DNA from: Leptidea sinapis
Lineage: Eukaryota; Arthropoda; Insecta; Lepidoptera; Pieridae
Direction: 5' to 3'
Assembly (NCBI RefSeq): GCF_905404315.1
Contig: NC_066266.1
Coordinates: forward strand, 9,927,501-9,991,500
DNA: 64,000 nucleotides
The notes under the pieces were generated by a model. The model did not search any database, was not told the origin of the DNA, and saw only the letters and a program-made list of their open reading frames with translations. This document shows, piece by piece, positions 18,456 through 28,907 of the stretch (its first letter is position 1; the number at the start of each line of letters is the position of its first letter). The position numbers and the translations under genes were made by a program.

Positions 18456-20660
18456 TGAAAAAACCATTTTAACCTAGTGTAAAATGGTAAACATTGTTTA
18501 AATTTGTCACCCTCATTATGCTCATCAAACATAATTATAATAAGGTCACAACACTATTGCAACACTGAACCTGCATTCAACTCATAGTCTATCTGAACAT
18601 ATTTTTTGGCTATTTGCCGCTAGATTTTTATTGGGTAGCAACTAGCAAATGTAAAATATTGTAATTAATTAAAATGTCAAAAACCAAATCATGAAAACAA
18701 TAAAAATAATGGGTACTTATATTTCCAGGGTAACTATATAGTTAATCATAGTTAGCTAAGCTAAAAATTAGTAATTTAAGTTATATTACCAAAGTTATCA
18801 ATTTTCTTAGTCTGTGAGACCAGAATACTTGTAAAATTAAAGTTACTTAATTTGTACCAATTTATTAATTCATTTCTAAGAGATATTATTTAACAACTAT
18901 GTTACTAATATGGTACCCATTAAATTATCTCATTTGATCCTGAAGAAATCTATATGAAGATTTGTTGTATTATACACTCAGACTAAAACACCTTATTTCT
19001 ACACCTAGAAAATCAAAATTGATTAGTACTTTTTTTTAACTGTTATTTGCACATAGCAGTTTCTATTATTATGATTAAATATTACTATGTCAACAGCAGA
19101 AAATTACAGAACATGTAGAATAATTATCATTAAAATATAGGTAAAATATATTTATAAATGTAGATTAAGCCATTTGTATAATATTATTATCGTAGTCTGT
19201 CTATTACATATAATCGTCACAATCATAATTCCAAATATCTTTAAATGGTTACAGATAAGAATTATTTATATCTATACATATAAATAAAATTTGAGTGTCT
19301 GATTGTAATATTGAAATAACCGTTTTTTACTACATGTATATGAATATATTATATACCGTACTTACACCAAAATAACATATTTTACAATTTTTGTGTGTCT
19401 GTTTGTTCCGGCTAATCTCTGAAATGGCTGGACCGTTTTTGACGGGACTTTTATTGGCAGGTAGCTGATGTAATAAGGAGTAACTAAGGCTACGTTTATT
19501 TTATAAAAATAAAGTAATGTTGCAATGTCCAAGAAACAGTCTAACTCTAAAAATGATTTATATGGCAACACAATGTTTGCCATGTCAGTTAGTATTATAA
19601 GTTGGCAATTATGCTGTTATACATTTATTTGTATCTACGAAAATGAGTTTTAAATAAAATTATTTCCATTCACACTGAATAATTCTAAGTTGTGATTAGT
19701 TGTAGCTAAAAATAATGTACAGGCACCTACTATTATTACAGTGAAAAAGAAATTGCCGTGTTAATATAGTTTCACTAGTTATATTGCCAATCTATTTCAT
19801 TTAATACAATAATTTAACAGCCTGGTTTTAGTCACATCAGTAAGGCAATATATCTTGACCATTTTTATATATTACTGATTATTTGTTTATTAGGCTGTCT
19901 CTGATTGGTCTGTTTCTTGTATTTTAGTGTAATCAAGTAATTGTTATCTAAGAGCTTTTGTTCACTAGTAGGTTCCAAAAACAAATTAACACTGTTAATC
20001 GCCACGATCGAAATCAGCCCTTGTTCACTACTATTTCAACAATAATTTTAGATTAGAATATTGGATGGAAAATTGTTAACATGCTCCAATATTATACTAT
20101 TATTGTTTTCCAAATACAATATGAAAAAGAAATAAATTGACCAATGACAATGCTTGACATCCCACTAAAGTGTACAAATAATAATTGTTTGTCCAGTATC
20201 CGTAGACTCAGCCTAAATATTTTACTCTTTTACACCACATAATTGCTTGATGCAATACGACCCTCCCCTTGCAGTCTTGCCTATTACACACAAACAAGGA
20301 ATAGTAGTAGAAATATGTTTGTTTCATTTTCAACTAATTTAAACAATTATTATAATTTAATAAATGATGGCTTTACATTATTTCCGAATACATTCTATTG
20401 ATACAATATTGTCTGTCAGGTCAGCTAGTTCTATATAAAAATGTGGGCATATTCCACGTCTAGTTGGAAACTTAAAAACAAATTACCCACATATCCTTTC
20501 CTTTTACAGTAATATTTTTTTTAATTATAAAATTATGGTTATCCAGTAATTATATATAAATTTTGTGCTGAAAGAATATAATAGTTTTCTGGGAGTTACT
20601 TACATATTATCTTGTGTGCGGCAGTTGTAACTATTCTAATAGGAGTAATACTGCTATGTT
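18456..20660. other. Long AT-rich intergenic region
   Basis: No exon or RNA gene recognised. A stretch at about 19370-19500 (TGTTCCGGCTAATCTCTGAA, GACGGGACTTTTATTGGCAG) looks like the 3' end of an RTE-type LINE known widely in moths and butterflies. The remainder is unassigned. Confidence 0.45.
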
Positions 20661-20668
20661 TACCAGTG

Positions 20669-20976
20669 GGAGGCTCCTTTGCACCGGATGCCGGCTAGAT
20701 TATGGGTACCACAACGGCGCCTATTTCTGCCGTGAAGCAGTAATGTGTAAGCATTCCTGTGTTTCGGTCTGAAGGGCGCCGTAGCTAGTGAAATTACTGG
20801 GCAAATGAGACTTAACATCTTATGTCTCAAGGTGACGAGCGCAATTGTGGTGCCGCTCAGAATTTTTGAGTTTTTCAAGAATCCTGAGCGGCACTGCATT
20901 GTAATGGGCAGGGCGTATCAATTACCATCAGCTGAACGTCCTGCTCGTTTCGTCCCTTATTATCATTAAAAAAAAT
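20669..20976 (+). repeat. Family C retroposon, complete copy
   Basis: Runs from GGAGGCTCCTTTGCACCGGA through CGCCTATTTCTGCCGTGAAG, CTTATGTCTCAAGGTGACGA and ATCAATTACCATCAGCTGAA to CTTATTATCATTAAAAAAAA. An A-rich tail and no terminal repeats indicate a LINE-mobilised non-autonomous retroposon. It is the clearest of seven copies in the window. Confidence 0.8.
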
Positions 20977-21894
20977 GTTCACTGAATATTTTGTAATTAT
21001 CTACTTACTGCACTTGTAGTTTCTTTTCTCTAAGGTTTGCCAAAACCTACAACCCTGTTGTACAATATTAGAAGCACCGGAAATAAAGTGACAGTGAGGC
21101 TAATAAAAAGAAGGGAGAATGTTTTTCATTCCACAATACTGATTTCTTACTTTTATTGCCACAATAGTTATCTTGAGGAATCATTTTTATCACATGAAAA
21201 CTTTTGTTCATGGTAAAGGTTTTAAATAAAACTACTGGGCCTCAAAGGTGGAGTCCAGCTGTGGACATCTTCCGGCTGATGATGGGCCTCAAATGTTACA
21301 TGATGGGTAGCAATACTTTTTGCTGATGTCTTTAGACACTACAAGAACACTCCTGCACCTTAAAAAAATGTATCTTCTAAAAATACCAAAAAAACCGTAA
21401 TATTTCAAACCCCAGATGTTATGATTATAAACAGCCATTTTATTTCGATTTCTAGAAGGTCCTTGGCTCTAAGATTTGCTAAAGAAACACGGAGAACAAT
21501 GATTGTGAAAAGTGCCACTTGGAATTTATTATCATACAAATTGATCAATCAACAAAGTCATTTCGGTTTATTACATTCTTAATATTATATTGTTACATTG
21601 GCTAGCACCTAGCACATTTGTTAACAACAGGCCACAAGACATTTGTCACCACCATACATATTTAAATTGTTTCTTGTGTTGTCTTTGCAAGACAAAATAT
21701 GACACCTGTCCATGGGCCATTAGCTCATCACTTCCTATCATATGAGCTTTAAGAGCCTGATTACCTCTTCTTATTTCGGTGGCTACCTTTTGTAAATTTT
21801 ATTCTTTAATGTCGATCAGAATTTCATTTTTCATTAGATAATAACAAAAACATCCGTTGGATCATTCATTGAAACAACAATATTCTAATTAAAG
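20977..21894. other. 3' side of FKBP2, nothing recognised
   Basis: AT-rich, no exon found on either strand. AATAAA (minus strand, 21900-21895) immediately downstream of the FKBP2 stop implies a very short 3'UTR. Confidence 0.4.
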
Positions 21895-21902
21895 TTTATT
21901 AA

Positions 21903-24231
21903 TTAAAGTTCATCTTTTCTTTCAATCTTAACCAAATCTACATGAAATGTTAGAGTTGCTGATTGCGGTATTTTTGGTGGTGCCCCAGCTTCACCATAAG
22001 CTAATTCAGGTGGAATTACTAGTTTTCTTTGTTCACCTTCACACATGCCAATAAGGCCTTGGTCCCAGCCTTTGATAACCTGTCCTGAACCAAGAGTGAA
22101 TGTTAGGGGATTGCCCCTAGGTATAGAACTGTCAAATTCTGTTCCATCTTCTAGTGTACCCTAAAATGAAAATAACTGGTAATGGCACAAAGCATTCTTC
22201 CATCATCAATTTCAAATTTTTTAAGTTTTTCACCAAAGTTCTTTTAGGTAGATGGAATATAAAATTATATGTATAAATGTTGTTTATATACTGGTTAGGT
22301 AGGGTGGTTAATTAATTGAATATTTTCTATGTATAAAAATTGTAACAAAGTAAAAACTGTACATTCAATAGTCTTTAAAAGCTTAATTTACTTTCTGTGT
22401 GGTTCTACAAACAATCTGATGAATACTGAATGCCAAAATATACTTTAGAATTTTTGTCTGTGTGTATGTCTGGGAAAAAGGCAAAATTTTTAAATAGATT
22501 TAATTCACATTTTGCATGAATATAAACAAGAGTTCGGAACAAAATAAAGGCTTTATATTGTCATACTAGATGCAGCTGCTAGGTACTAAATAGTAATCAA
22601 CCATTTCTACTTAGAACCCTATTATATGAAAGCATGTTCTCACAAAGTATTTATATTTTGTAGAAAGCCTGTATATTATATATATATAACACACATCCTA
22701 TAAATAATAGTATTTTTCATCTATTTGCCAAGACAAGGATTATTAATATGTACTAAAGTGTGTAATGAGGAGCATAGTTTAAAAAACACACCAGATAGAT
22801 ATTCATAGATTTTATGTAATATTTTGAAACTCGCTTAAAGTTTAAGTAAAGCTAAAGTTTACAGTAAATTCATTACTATTAACCTATAATACAAACGTTA
22901 TAACATTTACCTTTTAACCTGACCTTTACCTTCTCAGTACTGTATAAGAAAATGCTTTCATAGTGTTCTACTAAAAAGTTTACTAGCTAGTCACAACATA
23001 TTAATATATACCTTTATATTTATTCTATTTATTGAAGTAAACATATTTGCAAGTTGGGTATAGGAATGTGCTACCTGAATCTTATAATTCAGATTGTTAG
23101 AAGTGAAGAATAAAAAAAATTAATGATGTATTCAGAATTTTAACCTACATTTGTACAAAAATTTGATTCTCACAGCCTGATGGTTGAGGCATACAGAAAA
23201 ACAAAAAATAACAAAGAATATTGCTCAACTTATTTGTTTACAAGTAAAAACCCCAGTACAGGTAGTTTTTTGAGAAGGGTGGTGACGGCCAAGTCGGAAT
23301 CTACGAGAGTTAGAGGAAAGTCGTGAAAGGAGTCATGCCCTCGATTTATAGGAAAGTAATAACTGCAAATTTAATTTTCAAAAATTTCTTCAACTTTTGA
23401 TGGAAATAAACCAGAGGATTTTTCAAAAAAGTTACACCTGGGATTATTGGACCATTGGACTCTGTTGCTGATAAGAATCAATATTTTTTTATTTTAAAAA
23501 GGAAAAGAAATACCAAATTTTCTGTTGTATTATTTTTCCATGCCAGCTTGATTATGGGTACCACAACGGCGCCAATTTCTGCCGTTAAGCAGTAATGGTA
23601 AAGCATTACTGGGTTTCGGTCTGAAGGGCGCCATAGCTAGTGAAATTACTGATCAAATGAGACGTAACATCTTATGTCGGAAGGTGACGAGCGCAATTGT
23701 AGTGCCGCTCAGAGTTTTTGGGTTTTCCAAGAATGCTGAGCGGTACTGCATTGTAGTGGGCAGCGCGTATCAATTAACACCAGTTGAACGCCCTACTCGT
23801 CTCGCCCCTTATTGGAATAATAAAATAAAAAATAGGTTAGCCCTCCATCTTACTTCTTCAGTTTTCACTTTGATGGTCTTCTTCCATAAAAAAAATATTC
23901 GAGATAATATATTAGTATACTACATAATTATAAAAAAATGAGAGGCAATTTGTTAACATAATCTTATTAGTACCACAAAACAAATAAACATGTTATTATG
24001 CAGTAAACATTCTTTTAGTATTATAATAATTAATATTACACAAACCGTATAATGCATGTGCAGGAGATCACCTTTCCTGCTTTTCGTTGGACATTCTGAT
24101 GGCCGCTTTTTGACGCCAATTTGCAGTTTTTTTGGTGCCGAGTTATTAGCTATGACTACATAATCAAACAAACTAAACAAAATTATTCCAAATAAAATTA
24201 TTTTAGCGAAACAAATAAAAAATTTCTTCAT
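21903..24231 (-). CDS. FKBP2: FKBP2-type ER peptidyl-prolyl isomerase
   Basis: Two exons: 24231-24046 (62 codons from ATG) and 22160-21903 (85 codons plus stop), giving 147 aa. Residues 1-28 are a hydrophobic signal peptide (FIIILFG-like core, ending ANNSAP). The mature part reads LQIGVKKRPSECPTKSRKGD, HMHYT, then across the splice GTLEDGTEFDSS, VIKGWDQGLIGMCEGE, LAYGEAGAPPKIP. This is the complete FKBP fold with the active-site W and Y. The C-terminus is KDEL, so the protein should be retained in the ER lumen, where it speeds proline isomerisation in folding proteins. The junction is phase 0. The acceptor TTTCATTTTAG is good; the donor ACG|GTTTGT is weak. The 1885-bp intron holds half a MITE and a family C retroposon. 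The stop is followed within 3 bp by AATAAA. Confidence 0.93.
23256..23500 (+). repeat. Single arm of a mariner-type MITE
   Basis: Begins TACAGGTAGTTTTTTGAGAA and contains GGTGACGGCCAAGTC and TTGGACTCTGTTGCTGATAA. It matches the left arm and right arm (inverted) of the complete element at 40283-40824, but the second arm is missing here. It lies in the FKBP2 intron. Confidence 0.65.
23535..23822 (+). repeat. Family C retroposon
   Basis: Matches 20669-20976 from about its 30th base (GCTTGATTATGGGTACCACA) to CGTCTCGCCCCTTATT. Inside the FKBP2 intron, opposite to the gene. Confidence 0.8.
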
Positions 24232-24429
24232 TTTGCAAAATGCTGCACAGAAAATGTATCAATAATTATTATTTAGTATTTACTCTCTCCTAATCCATCC
24301 ATTAAAATTTGAAAGTGGCTGAGGACAGAGGAGTGAAGCCTTAAACTGAAAGTCAAATCATCAAATGTCAACAGTCATGTGTCAACTGCAGTGGCCCAGA
24401 GAATATATAAATATTCTTTCACCACAGGA

Positions 24430-24740
24430 ATCACAAGAGTGCTGCCGGCCTTTTAGAATGGAATACACGCTTTTTTTTTAGGGTATGGGATATGTCATAT
24501 GGCCCTGAAAACGCTGCACAAGGAAGCATTTTCCACAGCTTGGTTGTACGTAGAATAATAGATGGTTGGGATGATATCCTAATTTGTAAAGTATCCTGTG
24601 AAGGTGGAGTTTGGCGGCAGCAGGAATCAGGGTTAAACAGCTTTTCAGATTTCTCCTCACAATAAATGCGGTAGAAAACAGTGTGGCAAGTGAGTATTGC
24701 ATAATATGTATAAAATATATTTTCTCAAACATGCACGGAA
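24430..24740 (-). pseudogene. LINE ORF2 C-terminus remnant (family E)
   Basis: Minus strand encodes LTLIPAAAKLHLHRI followed by YKLGYHPNHLLFYVQ and CFLVQRFQGHMTYPIP. This corresponds, with damage, to the end of ORF2 of the same LINE seen sense at 29925-30258 (KLWNELPxxxLPxRYDMGTFK). The lower edge reads into the family E tail (GTGCTGCCGGCCTTTTAGAA). Disabled. Confidence 0.65.
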
Positions 24741-24769
24741 ATATTGTCATTATTTTCGAAAAAAGAACA

Positions 24770-25470
24770 CGCGAAGTATCGAATTAAATCCGTTGCAAGA
24801 GCGTTTTCTGAATTTAGAACATTACAACGGTCCTGCAATGTTGTATGAAACCACAAAATAGGTAAATGACATTAGAATGGCCATCACGCGTAATTTGTAT
24901 GGGAACCACTGTCACCATTCAATGTTATATTACACGCCCTAGGTCCAATAAATACAAGTATTCGCACACATACGTTACCACCAACGCAGCCCTATAATTG
25001 GTCAGCACAGATAATTGGCCAGCACTCGTCTACTTTTGGCAGCTCACGCCTATAAAATCTCGTATTCTTTTAGTTAATCTGTCATACCGATAATGTTATA
25101 CTTCATGGATGGGTGCATGAGTATAGTGATGTGCCACGTATAACGAACAACTCGACTATTAAAAATCAGTTTTGACATTTAAATCGAATATGTTCAAATC
25201 ACAAAAACAATAATGTATACACCCCATGCGTAATCTTAATTGATAAAATATTTTTTTATTAACAGTACTGATTGCGGGTCAGTCCTACATGGTCAGCTGA
25301 CAGCGATAACATCTGGTACTCTGAAAAAAAATATGGAAATCACATAATATAGTATATTGACTCCAAGGTTGTGACAATACTGCAGCAAGTCTACCTTCTG
25401 CCAGTCAGCCATTTTGTAATAAGTATGAGTTCTGACTCCACGACGTTAGTGCTTTGTATACGTTTTATTT
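24770..25470. other. Unassigned sequence between two LINE pieces
   Basis: No exon or repeat family identified. It separates two minus-strand pieces (24430-24740 and 25480-25710) that would be nearly adjacent in an intact LINE, so it may be a later insertion. Confidence 0.4.
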
Positions 25471-25479
25471 TTTAAAGCG

Positions 25480-25710
25480 CTGAAGGACTTGGCAGTACGG
25501 AGCTTAGAGTGCCAAAATATTATTGAAAATACAAAGCCATGTTGCAACGTCAGGTGATCAAGCCGATCACAGAACACTGGATCCCCGACAGCTCAAGCAG
25601 CTCTGAGTGCAGCGTTCAAATGGTTAGAGCTGATTCTGGTAGGCCAGACCAGCGATAACAGCAGTACACCTTATGTGGCTGGACCTGCGCTTTGTAGAGC
25701 GTTATAATTA
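25480..25710 (-). pseudogene. LINE ORF2 fragment upstream of the C-terminus
   Basis: Minus strand encodes TLYKAQVQPHKVYCC, SGLPESAL and ELSGIQCSVIGLI, a decayed form of the LYKAQVRPHMEYCxHLWxGAP ... RRAxRIVGDPVLxxRL block that lies just after the RT domain in Jockey/CR1-type LINEs. Stops interrupt it. Confidence 0.6.
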
Positions 25711-25715
25711 ATGTA

Positions 25716-26240
25716 TTGCCGTGTTCTATTTATTATTCCGATACTAGGCGAAGCTGTTTTGACCTTAAGGTCAAAGAACGGAGTTACAACTCGAGTCTTC
25801 TGGGGCTAACCCCTGTTTATACCAAGACCTGGAGGCTAACTATGCCTGCCCTGATTTTGGAGAGCAGGGAGTTGATAGCACTAGGCCTGTTGTTAGCCGG
25901 ATCCGAACTGTCTCTTTATTTTTTGATCGGATAGACAAGGGCTGACTTCCATGAGTCCGGGACCGGAGTTCAAGCACGTCACGCGTGGCAAGTGTAGGTA
26001 CTTACTATTACATTTGGCTTGGCACCGACTTCAAAGCTATCAATATGTACCATATACCACGGTCTACTAAAAAAATAAGGACTCCGTGTCACCTTACATA
26101 ACAGTGTAGCACTAAAACAAGCCGATTAACGTGTAAATACATAGCCCCACGCACACACTTACACTAATACAAGCCGATAGGTCGCCATTATGAGAATTGT
26201 CATCGTCCGTGATGGATCAGTTTGCGTCTCAATAAAACAT
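25716..26240. other. Unassigned, partly repetitive
   Basis: Contains the duplicated words ACAAGCCGATTAACG / ACAAGCCGATAGGTCG. It leads directly into the THAP-like remnant, so it may be the 5' part of the same element. No gene. Confidence 0.35.
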
Positions 26241-26247
26241 TTTAAAA

Positions 26248-26335
26248 ATGCCGTCGCGCGTTGTGAAAACGTGTAAAAACAATACTACGGTACATAAAAA
26301 TTGTCAATGAATTACATTTCACAGAGAGAATAGTA
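26248..26335 (+). pseudogene. THAP-domain N-terminus remnant
   Basis: ATG at 26248 opens MPSRVVKTCKNNT then VHKNCQ, a TGA stop, and continues in the same frame as ITFHRE. MPSxxVxxCxNxx...GxTFHRF is the opening of the THAP zinc finger used by P-element-like transposases and THAP proteins. The premature stop replaces the usual Gly. Only about 29 codons survive. Confidence 0.55.
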
Positions 26336-26506
26336 GTAATCACACTTTTTTTGTTCTTTTCATAATACAAATTAATTCGATGTTTGGAACACACAAACCT
26401 CCACAACGCTTGATAGTAACATCCAGTGTGACCGGAAAATAAATAGGGATATTACCCGAAAAATTGGGTAATCTTATTTTAATGGTGTTCTAAGTAGATA
26501 ATTCTT

Positions 26507-26690
26507 TTTTTATGATAATAAGGGTCAAGACGAGCAGGACGTTCAGCTGATGGTAATTGATACGCCCTGCCCATTAAAATGCAGTGCCGCTCAGGATTCT
26601 TGAAATACCCAAAAATTCTGAGCGGCACTACAACTGCGCTCGTCACCTTGTGACATAAGATGTTACGTCTCATTTGTCCAGTAATTTTTT
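26507..26690 (-). repeat. Family C retroposon, 5'-truncated, inverted
   Basis: Minus strand reads TGAGACGTAACATCTTATGT, GCCGCTCAGAATTTTTGGGT, ATCAATTACCATCAGCTGAA and ends GACCCTTATTATCATAAAAA. Confidence 0.8.
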
Positions 26691-26699
26691 TTAGTCTTT

Positions 26700-28190
26700 A
26701 CCAACATTTTTTTAAAGTAGTGTGGAACACTACTTCAAACCGAACCATATTTGTGTGCTTTATAAGGTGCGGTTCCGGTCACATAACTAGTATTGTTCCC
26801 ATCTTTGAGCAGAGCTGCTTGTATTGTCTGGGATCCAGTACTCTGTGAAAATTTCCATTACTTGGCGTTGTGGAGAGACGTAGCGTATTAGAAGACACAA
26901 AATTACTGAAAAAATTGCCGACCAAATTTGTCACGGACATAAAAGTATGAATTGTAATTTTGTCTTTCTAGGAAGATGACGAAGTACCGAGAACTGAACT
27001 TAAGACCCTTTACCCTTTATATAAGTGTTACTATATGATGTGTATTGACTTAAACCAAATCACTATACCGAACATAGGTAGTTGTTTGGTCTCTAAAAAT
27101 CTAGTTATTTGGTATCAAATGTCAGTGGCAAAAAAAAAGAATTTAAGAATGAATTTTGTGTAGGTATTCTTAAAAATGAGAAACGTTAGTACGTCATTCT
27201 TATATCAGTTAAAACAAAAATATTGCAAACAAGACACGGGCACAGGAATCAAACCCCCTAACTTTCAAGGTGTAACTGTTTATGTAATTTATTTATTTAC
27301 TCATAATATGACGATATTTATTTTTATTTAAGAAAACAATCTATCAGATATTAAAAAATCGGAGTTACAAGTAACGTGGCTATACGTAAAATTTGTGGTA
27401 TCTGGTATCCCCCTAACTGCACGCACACTAACGTAATGTTGCTTCACCTCATTCTATCATGGCGTGGAGTCCTTCTTTTTTTATTCGTCTGTGCCACATA
27501 CAAGTAGTATTTTATTAATATTAAAGATAAACGGTTGCGAGGTGTATTACATTAGATTTTTAGTTATTTGATTCTTTCCAGTTTTTGAAGTTGGTTTTTT
27601 AAACAAAGTTTTTTTTTAATTTTTGCTGTCAGTTAATAATTATAATATATAATCAACCTGAATGAAAACTCCTAAAAAAGCCGTACACAAAAAACAATTA
27701 TATCATCGAGGTAAACAAATGTTTTCTTAAAAATTAAATTTCATAAAATGAAAACTACTGGGCCAAACTGTGTAAAATTTTTATGGGACCAAGTGGCATC
27801 TATTCTGCATCGAACTAATAAAATTACGTAAATCGGATCATAAATCTCAGAGTAATCAGTGTACATACATAAAAAAAAATACCGATCGAATTGATAACCT
27901 CCTCCTTTTTGAAGTCGGTTTAAAAAAAGTATATCCCGATTCCCGATAGCAAAATATCAAAGACAATTCAAACCAGCGGGGTGCAACTTCCCTACATTGG
28001 CACATGAAAAAAATTTACATTGAAAGTGCTGCCACCTATTCTATTAGGTACGCTACAACTTCACCACGATGGCGATAATTTAACATACATGATAGATGGA
28101 TAGATTGAGCTGGTGATAGCAAAAAACTCACTTAACTTACTTATTAAAGACTTGACTATCGTGTTGAAATCATTGAATGGCTCTCCTTAT
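26700..28190. other. Intergenic with a decayed retroposon end
   Basis: About 27600-27930 ends GATAACCTCCTCCTTTTTGA then AGTCGGTTTAAAAAA, a terminus common to an RTE-like repeat in many moths and butterflies. The rest is unassigned and no exon was found. Confidence 0.45.
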
Positions 28191-28196
28191 TTAAAG

Positions 28197-28595
28197 GCAT
28201 TCAATACGGTCTACAACAATAGTAAAAAGTAAAAACTATAAACATAATTAGCGCCATCTAGCGACGGTACGCTAACAGCGTAAAAATAACGTAGCGCCAT
28301 ATCTTGGCCTGGGTACACTGATTTTACAAAAGAAAAACATGAGTTGCACATCTATCTCTAGTATATAGTGTATTATCTATGAAACAAACATCAATATGCA
28401 TTCAATACGGTTTACAACAATAGTAAAAAGTAAAAACTATAAACATAATTAGCGCCATCTAGCGACGGTACGCTAAGAGCGTAAAAATAACGTAGCGCCA
28501 TCTCTTGGCCTGGGTACACTGATTTTACAAAATAAAAACATGAGTTGTACATCTATCTCTAGTATATATAGTCTATTATCTATGATTTGAACACT
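28197..28595. repeat. 201-bp tandem duplication
   Basis: 28197-28397 and 28398-28595 are direct copies beginning GCATTCAATACGGT and containing GCGCCATCTAGCGACGGTAC, GGCCTGGGTACACTG and ATCTATCTCTAGTATATA. Only about ten differences are visible. It lies about 310 bp upstream of the NXF start codon. Confidence 0.9.
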
Positions 28596-28907
28596 TTCAT
28601 AATATTTAATTACAACAGTTTGCCAAAAGAAGAAAAAAAAAAAATACAACAGTGAACAGTTACCATTGGTTACAGTTACATTAATTACTGGTGCAAACTG
28701 CAAACTGAAGGATTTGATAAATTGAAATACGATAATAAAAAAAGTTTAATTGTAAAACGTAGTGTTAAATTATACAGCAGTCGAAGTATCAATGTTGACA
28801 CCACGGTTCAATCTAGCCAATAGTATTTAGCTAAACTTCTCTTGATTTATAAATATAATCAACAATATAGATTATTTTTATACATTTTTTCTTTGAAAGA
28901 TATAGTA

